Shown piece by piece: positions 1-7,198 of a stretch of DNA of 15,054 nt (positions are counted from its first letter, which is position 1; every line of letters starts with the position of its first letter). The stretch is from Thermoleophilia bacterium. GTDB lineage: Bacteria > Actinomycetota > Thermoleophilia > Gaiellales > Gaiellaceae. The translations under genes were made by a program, and so were the position numbers. The notes under the pieces were generated by a model. That model did not search any database. It was not told the origin of the DNA and saw nothing but the letters and a program-made list of their open reading frames with translations. The stretch lies in the NCBI GenBank assembly GCA_025936595.1, contig JAICTB010000023.1:1-15054 (forward strand). The letters run 5' to 3'.

Positions 1-55
1 ATTGAGCTAACGGCCCCCGAACAGGCAGATAACTGCGGCGACCATTGTAGCCTCG

Positions 56-1090
56 GTGACGGTGAAGGTCCTCTCCGTCGTCGGGAACCGCCCGCAGTTC
101 ATCAAGTCGGGTCCGCTCTCGGTTGCGCTCCGCGACGCGGCGATCGACGAGGTCGTCGTGCATACGGGCCAGCACTGGGACCCGGAGATGTCCGCGGTCT
201 TCTTCGAGGAGCTCGGGCTGCCCGAGCCGGCGTACCGGCTCGACCTGCGCAGCGCCGATCCGGACGCGATGCACCCCGGCATCCGCGACGCCGTGCAGCG
301 CGAGCAGCCGGACTGGGTGCTCGTGTACGGCGACACGAACTCGACGCTCGCCGGCGCAGAGGCAGCAGGCGACGTGCCGGTCGCGCACGTCGAAGCGGGG
401 CTGCGCTCGTTCGATCTCGCGATGCCGGAGGAGCGCAACCGCATCGCGGTCGACAAGCTCGCTGCGCTCCTGTTCTGCCCCGACGAACGATCGGCGGAGC
501 AGCTCGCGAGCGAGGGCGTTGCCGGGCGACGCGAAGTGGTCGGAGATGTGATGCGAGACGCGCTCGATCTCTTGCTTCCCGTCGCGCGGCGACGCGAGCT
601 GAGCTACTCGCAGCCGTACGCGGTGGTGACGCTCCATCGTGCCTCCAACACGGAGCCCGAGCGGCTGCGCCGCCTCGTCTCGGAGCTCAACGCGACGGGC
701 TGGACGTTCGTGTTTCCTGTGCACCCGCGGACGCGCCGCGTCATGGAGGAGCACGGGATCCGTGCTGCGCCGACGCTGCAGACGATTGCGCCGCTCGGCT
801 ACCTCGACATGCTCGCGCTCGTTTCAGGAGCGTCGCGGGTCGTGACCGACTCGGGCGGCCTCCAGAAGGAGGCGTACTGGCTTGGGATCCCCTGCGTCAC
901 GCTGCGCAACACGACCGAGTGGACGGACACCGTTGCGGCCGGCGCGAACACGCTCGTCGATCCGGGCGACCCAATCCGTCTCGGCGATGCATTGACGAAC
1001 GCACGCTTTCCCGACGATGCGCCGGAGCTCTACGGAGACGGTCACGCCTCGGAAAAGATCGCCTCCGCACTACTGTTGGGCGCCGGATGA
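56..1090 (+). CDS. wecB: Non-hydrolysing UDP-N-acetyl-hexosamine 2-epimerase (WecB/WbpI family)
   Basis: Cytoplasmic enzyme that inverts C2 of a UDP-N-acetyl-hexosamine (UDP-GlcNAc to UDP-ManNAc, or the WbpI reaction on the 2,3-diacetamido uronic acid). The 344-residue product shows the family blocks in order: GNRPQFIK (10-17), HTGQHWD (36-42), GDTNSTLAG (92-100), HVEAGLRS (111-118), PEERNR (124-129), LHRASN (193-198), PVHPRT (221-226) and TDSGGLQKEA (264-273). The late motif reads NTTEW (285-289), where plain WecB usually has TER; I associate TEW with WbpI-type members. The segment between residues 62 and 80 is about 20 residues shorter than usual. The GTG at 56 is used as start; an in-frame GTG at 62 is equally possible and neither has a clear Shine-Dalgarno. 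The stop overlaps the next start (ATGA, 1087-1090). Family is certain; exact substrate is inferred from the neighbours. Confidence 0.93.
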   Translation: MTVKVLSVVGNRPQFIKSGPLSVALRDAAIDEVVVHTGQHWDPEMSAVFFEELGLPEPAYRLDLRSADPDAMHPGIRDAVQREQPDWVLVYGDTNSTLAGAEAAGDVPVAHVEAGLRSFDLAMPEERNRIAVDKLAALLFCPDERSAEQLASEGVAGRREVVGDVMRDALDLLLPVARRRELSYSQPYAVVTLHRASNTEPERLRRLVSELNATGWTFVFPVHPRTRRVMEEHGIRAAPTLQTIAPLGYLDMLALVSGASRVVTDSGGLQKEAYWLGIPCVTLRNTTEWTDTVAAGANTLVDPGDPIRLGDALTNARFPDDAPELYGDGHASEKIASALLLGAG

Positions 1091-2343
1091 AGTACGACGT
1101 CGCAGTCATCGGCGCCGGCTACGTCGGCGTGCCGCTCGCGGCCACCTTCGCGGAGGCGGGCTGTCACGTGCTCGTGGTCGACGTCGTCGGGCCCGTCGTC
1201 GAGGGCCTGAACCGCGGCGAGAGCCACATCGAGGACGTCTCGAACGACCGGCTGAAGCCGCTCGTCGACAGGGGGCTCGTCGTCGCGACCGGCGACTACG
1301 AGCAGGTGCGCGGGGCCCACGCCGTGCTGATCGCGCTGCCGACGCCGCTCTCGCGCCAGCGCGAGCCCGACCTCTCCTACATCGAGCGCGCCTCCCGCGA
1401 CCTCGCCGCCGTCCTCCAGCGCGGGCAGGTCGTCGTGCTCGAGTCGACGACGTGGCCGGGCACGACGCGCGAGATCGTCCAGCCGATCCTCGAGCACGGC
1501 TCCGGCCTGCAGGCGGGTCCCGACTTCCACCTCGCCATGTCGCCGGAGCGCGTCGACCCGGGGCGTGAGGACTGGACGACGAAGACGACGCCGAAGGTCG
1601 TCGGCGGGATCACGCCCGAGAGCACGAAGGCGGCCGCAGACGTCTACCGCACGGCGATCGACACGGTGCACGAGGTGTCGACGCCCGACGCCGCCGAGCT
1701 GACGAAGCTACTCGAGAACATCTATCGCGCCGTCAACATCGCGCTCGTCAACGAGCTCGCGCAGCTCTGCGACCGGATGGAGATCGACGTCTGGGAGGTG
1801 GTCGACGCGGCGGCGACGAAGCCGTTCGGCTTCTCGTCGTTCAAGCCCGGCCCCGGGCTCGGCGGCCACTGCATCCCGATCGACCCCTTCTACCTGACGT
1901 GGAAGGCGCGCGAGTTCGACTTCTCGACGCGTTTCATCGAGCTCGCCGGCGAGGTCAACAACAACATGCCCTACTTCTGCCGCTCGCTGATCTCGCAGGC
2001 GCTGAACCACGGCGCGAACAAGTCCGTCGCCGGCTCGAAGATCCTCATCCTCGGCGTCGCGTACAAGCCGGACATCGGCGACTGGCGCGAGACGCCCGCC
2101 GAGAAGCTGATCCACCTGCTGCGGAACGCCGGCGCCGACGTCTCCTACCACGACCCGTTCGTGCCCGAGTTCGACGGGATGATCTCTGCGGCGCTCGAGC
2201 CCGAGGCGTACGACTGCATCGCGATCGTCACGAACCACACGACGATCGACTATGCAGACGTGGTGGAGCGCGGCAACGTGGTCGTCGACTTCCGCAATGC
2301 GACGAAGGGGAACGAGATCGACGGCAAGGTCTGGAAGCTGTGA
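1087..2343 (+). CDS. wbpA: UDP-N-acetylglucosamine 6-dehydrogenase, WbpA type
   Basis: NAD-dependent UDP-sugar dehydrogenase that oxidises C6 of a UDP-N-acetyl-hexosamine to the uronic acid through a covalent cysteine thioester. The 418-residue protein has the N-terminal Rossmann motif GAGYVG (9-14), a REPDLSYIE block (92-100), a central helical region with ELTKLLENIYRAVN (204-217), the catalytic GGHCIPIDP with Cys262 (259-267), and the C-terminal domain with GVAYKPDIGDWRETP (323-337). The wording of these blocks (ALPTPLSRQREPDLSY, FKPGPGLGGHCIPIDPFYLTWKA) fits the WbpA branch (UDP-GlcNAc) better than WecC (UDP-ManNAc), though WecC-like activity is not excluded. The open frame extends upstream to 919, but ATG 1087 is chosen because the Rossmann fold begins there and the ATG overlaps the epimerase stop by four bases, implying coupled translation. 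Confidence 0.93.
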   Translation: MKYDVAVIGAGYVGVPLAATFAEAGCHVLVVDVVGPVVEGLNRGESHIEDVSNDRLKPLVDRGLVVATGDYEQVRGAHAVLIALPTPLSRQREPDLSYIERASRDLAAVLQRGQVVVLESTTWPGTTREIVQPILEHGSGLQAGPDFHLAMSPERVDPGREDWTTKTTPKVVGGITPESTKAAADVYRTAIDTVHEVSTPDAAELTKLLENIYRAVNIALVNELAQLCDRMEIDVWEVVDAAATKPFGFSSFKPGPGLGGHCIPIDPFYLTWKAREFDFSTRFIELAGEVNNNMPYFCRSLISQALNHGANKSVAGSKILILGVAYKPDIGDWRETPAEKLIHLLRNAGADVSYHDPFVPEFDGMISAALEPEAYDCIAIVTNHTTIDYADVVERGNVVVDFRNATKGNEIDGKVWKL

Positions 2344-2411
2344 GCGTAGGCTCGACGGAGCTCACGAAAGAGCGGAGGCGCGGGCTTGGCCGGCGCCGGG
2401 AGCGGGCGTAG
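2340..2411 (+). CDS. Candidate 23-residue Arg-rich micro-ORF bridging two operon genes
   Basis: A 24-codon frame starts with GTG at 2340, overlapping the wbpA stop as GTGA (2340-2343). It ends with TAG at 2409-2411, whose last base is the first base of the GTG of the next gene. The peptide starts MSVGSTELTKERRR and is rich in arginine, with no recognisable domain. It fills the 67-base gap between wbpA and the oxidoreductase with the same overlap geometry as the other operon junctions. It may be a coupling peptide that carries ribosomes across the gap, or chance. A GGGAG at 2398-2402 offers the downstream gene its own ribosome binding site, so coupling is not required. No function is claimed. 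Confidence 0.25.
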   Translation: MSVGSTELTKERRRGLGRRRERA

Positions 2412-3385
2412 TGGCCGCGCCGACGGTCGGCGTCGTCGGCCTCAACTACTGGGGGCCGAACCTCGTCCGCAACTTCGACGACCTGGCCGGCCTGACGTGG
2501 CTGTGCGATCTCGACGACGAGCACCTCGCGCCGACCGCGGCGCGCTACCCGCACGCGCAGGCGACGCGCAGCTACGACGACTTGCTCGCGGACGAGTCGC
2601 TCGACGCGGTCGTGATCGCGACGCCCGTGCCGACGCACCATGCGCTCGCGAAGCAGGCGCTCGAGGCGGGGAAGCACGTCTTCGTCGAGAAGCCGCCGGC
2701 GATGCACGCCGCCGAGATGGACGAGCTCGTGCAGCTCGCCGCAGATCGTGACCTCGTGCTGATGCCCGGCCATCTGCTGCTCTATCACCCCGGCGTCGCA
2801 AAGCTGAAGGAGCTGATCGACGCCGGCGAGCTCGGCGAGGTGCTCTGCGTGTACGGCAACCGCCAGAACCTCGGCATCGTCCGCACGAACGAGAACGCGC
2901 TCTGGTCGCTCGGCGTGCACGACCTGTCGGTGATCCTCCACCTCCTCGACGAGGACCCGGAGGTGGCGACGGCGCAGGGCCGCGACTTCCTGACACCGGG
3001 CGTCGAGGACGTCGTCTTCTGCTACCTGCGCTTCCCGAGCGGGAAGATCGCGCACATGCACCTCTCGTGGCTCGACCCACACAAGATGCGGAGGATGACC
3101 GTCGTCGGCCGCGAGAAGATGGTCGTCTTCGACGACATGGAGCTCGAGCGCAAGGTGACGATCTACGAGAAGTCGCCGTGGAAGCGGGCCGAGACCTACG
3201 GCGAGTGGCAGACACGCTCCGGCGACATCTCGATCCCGAAGATCTCGACGGCCGAGCCGCTGCGCCTCGAGTGCACCTACTTCCTCGAGCTGATCGGTGG
3301 ACAGCACGACCGCGGCAAGGTCGCCCGTGACGGCGCACGTGTCGTGCGCGCGCTCGAGATGCTGACGGACTCGCTCCATGGCTGA
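2411..3385 (+). CDS. wbpB: Gfo/Idh/MocA family oxidoreductase (WbpB/WlbA-like sugar 3-dehydrogenase)
   Basis: NAD(P)-dependent oxidoreductase, likely the enzyme that oxidises C3 of UDP-GlcNAc uronic acid before transamination. The 324-residue product has an N-terminal Rossmann fold (GVVGLNYWGPN, 7-17), the family signature EKPPA (93-97), and the C-terminal beta-sheet domain starting near residue 120 with WSLGVHDLSVI (165-175), where His170 and Asp171 sit in the usual catalytic region. The glycine motif is a variant with Asn-Tyr-Trp. Start is GTG 2411, the only start codon in frame just before the Rossmann fold, with GGGAG at 2398-2402 eight bases upstream. The stop overlaps the acyltransferase gene by eight bases (3378-3385). 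Family assignment is firm. The WbpB role rests on the neighbours: WbpA-, WbpD- and WbpI-like genes flank it. Confidence 0.88.
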   Translation: MAAPTVGVVGLNYWGPNLVRNFDDLAGLTWLCDLDDEHLAPTAARYPHAQATRSYDDLLADESLDAVVIATPVPTHHALAKQALEAGKHVFVEKPPAMHAAEMDELVQLAADRDLVLMPGHLLLYHPGVAKLKELIDAGELGEVLCVYGNRQNLGIVRTNENALWSLGVHDLSVILHLLDEDPEVATAQGRDFLTPGVEDVVFCYLRFPSGKIAHMHLSWLDPHKMRRMTVVGREKMVVFDDMELERKVTIYEKSPWKRAETYGEWQTRSGDISIPKISTAEPLRLECTYFLELIGGQHDRGKVARDGARVVRALEMLTDSLHG

Positions 3386-4028
3386 CGTCCACCCCAGCGC
3401 GACGGTCTACGAGGGAACGGTGCTCGGCGACGGTGTGCGCGTGCTCGAGAACGCTGTCGTGGGGAAGCAACCGTCGCTCGGCGCGTCCTCGACGGCGAAG
3501 CGCGAGCCGCTGCCACCGGCGCGCATCGGTGACGGAACGGTGATCTCGACCGGCGCGATCGTGTTCGCCGGGTCATCCATCGGCGCGAACTGCATCGTCG
3601 GCGACCAGTCCTGCATCCGGGAGCGGGTGCAGATGGCAGACGACTGCATCCTCGGCCGCGGGTCGCTGATCGAGAACGACACGACCGTCGGCCGCGGCAC
3701 CCGGATCCAGGCCGACGCCTACATCACCGCCTACTCGACGCTCGAGGAGGATGTCTTCATCGCGCCGTGCGTCGTGACGACGAACGACAACTTCATGGGC
3801 CGCACCGAGCGCCGCAGGGAGCTGATGAAGGGCCCGACGATCCGGAGGAGCGCGCGCGTCGGCGGCGGCGCCGTCATCTGCCCCGGCGTCGAGATCGGCG
3901 TAGAGGCGTTCGTCGGCGCGGGCGCCGTCGTAACGAAGGACGTGCCGCCGCACAAGCTCGTCGTCGGCAGCCCGGCCCGCATCGTGCGCGACGTCGCCGA
4001 GGACGAGCTCAGGTCGAACGGCGGCTGA
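3378..4028 (+). CDS. wbpD: Hexapeptide-repeat acyltransferase, WbpD/WlbB-like
   Basis: Left-handed parallel beta-helix acyltransferase, probably acetyl-CoA dependent and acting on a 3-amino UDP-sugar. The 216 residues are dominated by imperfect hexapeptide repeats (for example VLGDGV, ARIGDGTVI, SIGANCIVG, TVGRGTRI, ARVGGGAVICPGVEIG), interrupted near 133-160 by a loop (TTNDNFMGRTERRREL) as in sugar N-acetyltransferases. It closes with the typical VGAGAVVTKDVPPHKLVVGSPA (179-200). ATG 3378 lies inside the end of the oxidoreductase gene, giving an eight-base overlap and implying coupling. The last 20 bases (4009-4028) also overlap, tail to tail, the end of the protease gene on the other strand. 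Acyl donor and exact amino-sugar are inferred from the neighbouring WbpA/B/I-like genes. Confidence 0.87.
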   Translation: MADVHPSATVYEGTVLGDGVRVLENAVVGKQPSLGASSTAKREPLPPARIGDGTVISTGAIVFAGSSIGANCIVGDQSCIRERVQMADDCILGRGSLIENDTTVGRGTRIQADAYITAYSTLEEDVFIAPCVVTTNDNFMGRTERRRELMKGPTIRRSARVGGGAVICPGVEIGVEAFVGAGAVVTKDVPPHKLVVGSPARIVRDVAEDELRSNGG

Positions 4029-5469
4029 CCGCGAGCCGGTAGGAAACGGGGTCGCGGGTCGCGACGACGAGCTTCGCCTCGAGGTAGTAGATCCCCGCCG
4101 AGCGCGCGCGATAGGTGAGCCTTGCCTGCCGCGCGACACGGCGCGAGCGCGCGAGGCTCGGGCTGTGCGCCTTGAGCGTCTCGAGGCGCTGCGTTCCGGG
4201 CGCCCACAGTGCGAGCTGCACGTGCGCGTTCCCATTCGGCGTCAGCCGTGCATACACGCGCTGCCCCTTGTTCAGGTGAACGCGATAGACGTCGACGTTG
4301 TCGTCCCAGAAGTCGAGCGTCGCGTCGATCGTGCGCGGCAGCGGCGGCAGCGCATGCGACCAGACGCCGCCGTCGTCGTTCGGCTCGTACCGGTCGGGCG
4401 GCGGAAGCTGCGACCCGTCGCCGAGAAGCGTCAGCGCGCTCAGCACGTCGAGCGTGCCCCAGCCGGTGAAGAGATCGCGGCCCGGCGGGCACATCGCGCA
4501 GCCGGTCGCCTCGTTCGCGTCGTCCGCGCTGCGCTCGAGGAGCCACGAGACCTGCTCAGGCCGGAGGGCGGGATCCTGCCCGATAAGGAGCGCTGCGGCG
4601 GCCGAGACCTGCGGCGCGGCGAAGGACGTCCCGATCGCGCCGCGGAACTCGAACGGGCCGCAGTCGGAGTACGCCTGGCCCGCGCAGCCTGGCCGCGACG
4701 CGTCGACGAGGCTCGCCGGGATCGTCGAGAAGATCGCGGCCCCCGGCGCGGCGATGTCGTTGTAGATCGCGTCGCGGTTCGAGTAGTCGGGCACCGAGCC
4801 GCTCTGCCGCACCGCGCTGACGCCGATCACGTGCGGCAGCGAGGCCGGGTAGTGCGCGAAGCCCCACGGCGTCGCCGGCGACTGCGGGCCGTTGCCGACC
4901 GCGGCCACGACCACCACTCCTTTCGAGTAGGCGTACTCCACCGCCGCCTGCTCGAGCGGCGAGTAGGTATCGAGTCGCGGGTTCAGCGGATCGCGCACCC
5001 CTCCCAGGCTGAGGTTGATCACGCGCGCCCCTTTCGCGACGGCCCACCGGATCGCGGCGACCTCGCCGGGGAGCGACACCGTTCCGTCCGGCTCGACGAC
5101 CTTCGCGACCAGCAGGTGGGCGTTGAACGCAATCCCCGCGATCCCGACGCCGTTGAACGGGCTGGCGGCGATCTCGCCGGCGACGAACGTGCCGTGCCCC
5201 TGCTCGTCCTGGTACGGCGAGCCTCCGACGAACGACTTCGCCGCCGCGATCCGGCCGACGAACTCGGGATGCGTCCCGTCGATCCCGGAGTCGATCACGG
5301 CCACGTTCACGGGCGCGAGATCCGGCTCCGCCGGCCAGTACGTCCAGGCGTTGTCCTGTCCGAGGTACCACTGCTTCGCCGCGAGCGGCTCCAGGTTGTC
5401 GAACGCGTGCGCGAGCGCAGGCAGCACGAGTGCGGCGACCGCGGCGACGATCGCGACGGTGCGTCTCAC
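4009..5469 (-). CDS. Secreted subtilisin-like serine protease (peptidase S8)
   Basis: Exported endopeptidase of the subtilase family. The 486-residue product begins with a signal peptide (Arg-Arg then a hydrophobic stretch, ending near ALAHA at 18-22). The catalytic triad is visible: Asp60 in AVIDSGIDGTHPEF, His92 in GHGTFVAG, Ser282 in GTSFAAPQVSA, with the oxyanion-hole Asn193 in VGNGPQ. The catalytic domain ends near residue 345 (TGWGTLDVLSAL). After a proline-rich linker a beta-rich domain (about 385-480, DVYRVHLNKGQRVYARL) resembles bacterial pre-peptidase C-terminal domains. There is almost no propeptide, only about 30 residues between signal cleavage and the Asp motif. Two cysteines (262, 270) could form a disulfide. 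The GTG at 5469 overlaps the spoIID-like stop as GTGA, so the two are co-translated. The frame stays open to 6903, but that part is antisense-free shadow of spoIID. Natural substrate unknown. Confidence 0.93.
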   Translation of the reverse strand: MRRTVAIVAAVAALVLPALAHAFDNLEPLAAKQWYLGQDNAWTYWPAEPDLAPVNVAVIDSGIDGTHPEFVGRIAAAKSFVGGSPYQDEQGHGTFVAGEIAASPFNGVGIAGIAFNAHLLVAKVVEPDGTVSLPGEVAAIRWAVAKGARVINLSLGGVRDPLNPRLDTYSPLEQAAVEYAYSKGVVVVAAVGNGPQSPATPWGFAHYPASLPHVIGVSAVRQSGSVPDYSNRDAIYNDIAAPGAAIFSTIPASLVDASRPGCAGQAYSDCGPFEFRGAIGTSFAAPQVSAAAALLIGQDPALRPEQVSWLLERSADDANEATGCAMCPPGRDLFTGWGTLDVLSALTLLGDGSQLPPPDRYEPNDDGGVWSHALPPLPRTIDATLDFWDDNVDVYRVHLNKGQRVYARLTPNGNAHVQLALWAPGTQRLETLKAHSPSLARSRRVARQARLTYRARSAGIYYLEAKLVVATRDPVSYRLAVSRRST

Positions 5470-7121
5470 TCGACGACGAGGCTCGTCGAGACGCCGGGCG
5501 CAAGGCCGTGGCCCGGCGCGCAGCGCACGCGGTAGGTGCCCGGCTGCAGCGCACCTGCGAAGCTCCAGGCACCGGTCGCGTCGGTCACCGTGGAGCCGAG
5601 CGTGGTCCACGACGTACCGGCCTGCTGCTGCAGCTGCACGGCTGCAGACGCGGCGGCAGGATGAATCGAGCCCTGAACGCCCGCGGGAGACGCCACCGCA
5701 TCGACGCGCGGCGCGACGGCGATCTTCGCGAGCCCGGCGCGCACCTTTGCCCATGCGAGACGGTACTGCGTCGTCACGGCGGGCTTGACGATGGTCGCGA
5801 AGCGGCCGTCGGACGCGAGTGACACCTCGCCGGCGGGCGACCAGGCCGTCTCTCCCGCCGCCTTCGACTCGAGCGAGAGCTCCTCGGCGCCGCGTGCGAA
5901 GCCGGATAGCGTCACGGCGCCGCCGAACGTCATCGTCCTGGCCGCCGGCAGCAGCTGCAGGAGCGCGGGCGTGAACCACGTCGAGCGCAGGCCGAGCGCG
6001 GCCCGCACCTGGTTCCCGCTCAGCGTCACCTGTGCGTCGTCCTCCGAGACGACCGTCAGCGTCTTCACGCGCCCCGACGCTCCGTCCACCGCCTGCACGT
6101 CGGCGATCGGCGCCGAGAGCTTCAGCTGCTTCACGAGCTTGCCGGCGTCGAAGAGCACCGGGCCCCAGTCGTGGTAGGGCGACAGCGTGTCGTACGGGTC
6201 GGCGACGGGGACGAGATACGGCACCGCAGTGCCCGTCGACTCGAGCGACGAGGCGGTGCGGCCGCCCGAGGTCGAGAAGTAGAGCGTGTCCGCGACCCTG
6301 TCCCTGTAGAGGACGACCTGGCCCTTCGTCGCGTCGATCGCCGCGCTCGCGCTCGGCGACTCGGCGGCGACGCCGCCGTAGGCCTGGTCGCGCGTGTCGC
6401 CGTAGAGGTCGAACCCGCGCCCCTTCGTGAGGTTCGCGAGTGCGTAGGAGCGCGCGGCGACGGCCTGCGCCTTCAACGCCTCCGTCGACCAGTTCGAAGG
6501 CATCTCGGACGGGACGACGCCTTTGAGATATGCCTCGAGCCCGAGCACGTCGACCACCTGCAAGAGCTTCCCGTCGGTCGAGACGGCAAGCTTCCCGCGA
6601 TACGTCTTGCCGTTGACGCTCAACGGCCGGCGCGACGAGATCGTGAACGGCAACTCGAGCGTGGGTTGACCGGCGATCCCGGACGGCTTGACGACGAGAG
6701 TCTGCGGCGTGGCGTTCGTGTGCGGCCCCGACGCGTCCGCGACGGTCGAGGGCGCGGCGGCGGCGATCGTCGCTCGCTTCGCCGAGGCAAGGAGGACACG
6801 CACCGTGCCGATCTTCGCGGGGCCGAGCGTCGTTCCCGGGTAGTAGTGCGCGAGAATGCGGTCGTAGTTCCAGCCGTGCTCTGCGTAGCCGTAGGCGCCC
6901 CACTGCGAGAGGCCGAGGCCGTGGCCCCAGCCGTGCCCGCTCACGACGAGCACCGAGCGTGCCGTGCTCGTCGTCGTCGTGACGGCGGTCCCGGTGCTCG
7001 TACCGGTGGTCGCGCGGCCGGCGCCGAGCGTCGGCCCGACGAAGATCGTCGAGGCGAGGCCGCCGAGCAGGAGAAGGAAGACGGCGCCCAGCCGAAGGAC
7101 GTGACGGCCCACGGGCGCCAC
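5466..7121 (-). CDS. Secreted SpoIID/LytB-domain protein, probable peptidoglycan lytic transglycosylase
   Basis: Envelope protein with a SpoIID domain, a fold that cleaves glycan strands of peptidoglycan. From GTG 7121 (551 residues) it has a signal or anchor segment (about 8-28), a Thr/Ser-rich linker, then GHGWGHGLGLSQWGA (62-76) with a following HYYPGT (92-97). The SpoIID core comes next: VVPSEMPSNW (202-211) with probable catalytic Glu206, EALKAQAVAARSYA (214-227), and STSGGRT (283-289). Two beta-rich Ig-like segments follow (about 395-470 and 475-551). In classical SpoIID the GHG..SQYGA motif is C-terminal; the N-terminal placement is a form I associate with actinobacteria. Start is uncertain: GTG 7121 has GGAGGG 14 bases upstream, while ATG 7172 adds 17 basic residues without a ribosome site. 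The gene is divergent from the kinase and translationally coupled to the protease. A spore role is not implied. Confidence 0.9.
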   Translation of the reverse strand: MAPVGRHVLRLGAVFLLLLGGLASTIFVGPTLGAGRATTGTSTGTAVTTTTSTARSVLVVSGHGWGHGLGLSQWGAYGYAEHGWNYDRILAHYYPGTTLGPAKIGTVRVLLASAKRATIAAAAPSTVADASGPHTNATPQTLVVKPSGIAGQPTLELPFTISSRRPLSVNGKTYRGKLAVSTDGKLLQVVDVLGLEAYLKGVVPSEMPSNWSTEALKAQAVAARSYALANLTKGRGFDLYGDTRDQAYGGVAAESPSASAAIDATKGQVVLYRDRVADTLYFSTSGGRTASSLESTGTAVPYLVPVADPYDTLSPYHDWGPVLFDAGKLVKQLKLSAPIADVQAVDGASGRVKTLTVVSEDDAQVTLSGNQVRAALGLRSTWFTPALLQLLPAARTMTFGGAVTLSGFARGAEELSLESKAAGETAWSPAGEVSLASDGRFATIVKPAVTTQYRLAWAKVRAGLAKIAVAPRVDAVASPAGVQGSIHPAAASAAVQLQQQAGTSWTTLGSTVTDATGAWSFAGALQPGTYRVRCAPGHGLAPGVSTSLVVE

Positions 7122-7198
7122 GGTAGCCGAGGTTTCCCTCCGCTTCCGCCAGGTTTTACCGAACGTTTCCATCGCGCAGCAGACGGCAAGAGTCCGTC

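Noticed and set aside
7..456. Minus-strand frame of 149 codons opposite the epimerase gene
   Set aside because: It is a Ser/Thr/Arg-rich shadow with no motif. The first 55 bases show no supportable gene end or promoter.
919..1086. N-terminal extension of the dehydrogenase upstream of ATG 1087
   Set aside because: It overlaps the conserved C-terminal half of the epimerase gene and encodes Arg-rich sequence; the Rossmann fold begins at the ATG.
4029..4100. GC-rich inverted repeat gtcgcg...cgcgac as a terminator
   Set aside because: It lies inside the protease coding region, is short, and has no following T-run.
4165..5535. Plus-strand open frame of 456 codons opposite the protease
   Set aside because: It is an Arg/Val/Asp-rich antisense shadow with no motif, and the minus strand carries an intact catalytic triad.
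5470..6903. Long minus-strand open frame continuous with the protease, which would give a 964-residue protein
   Set aside because: The upstream part is Arg/Ala-rich and without domains, and it overlaps the well-supported spoIID-like gene in another frame. The signal peptide begins exactly at GTG 5469.
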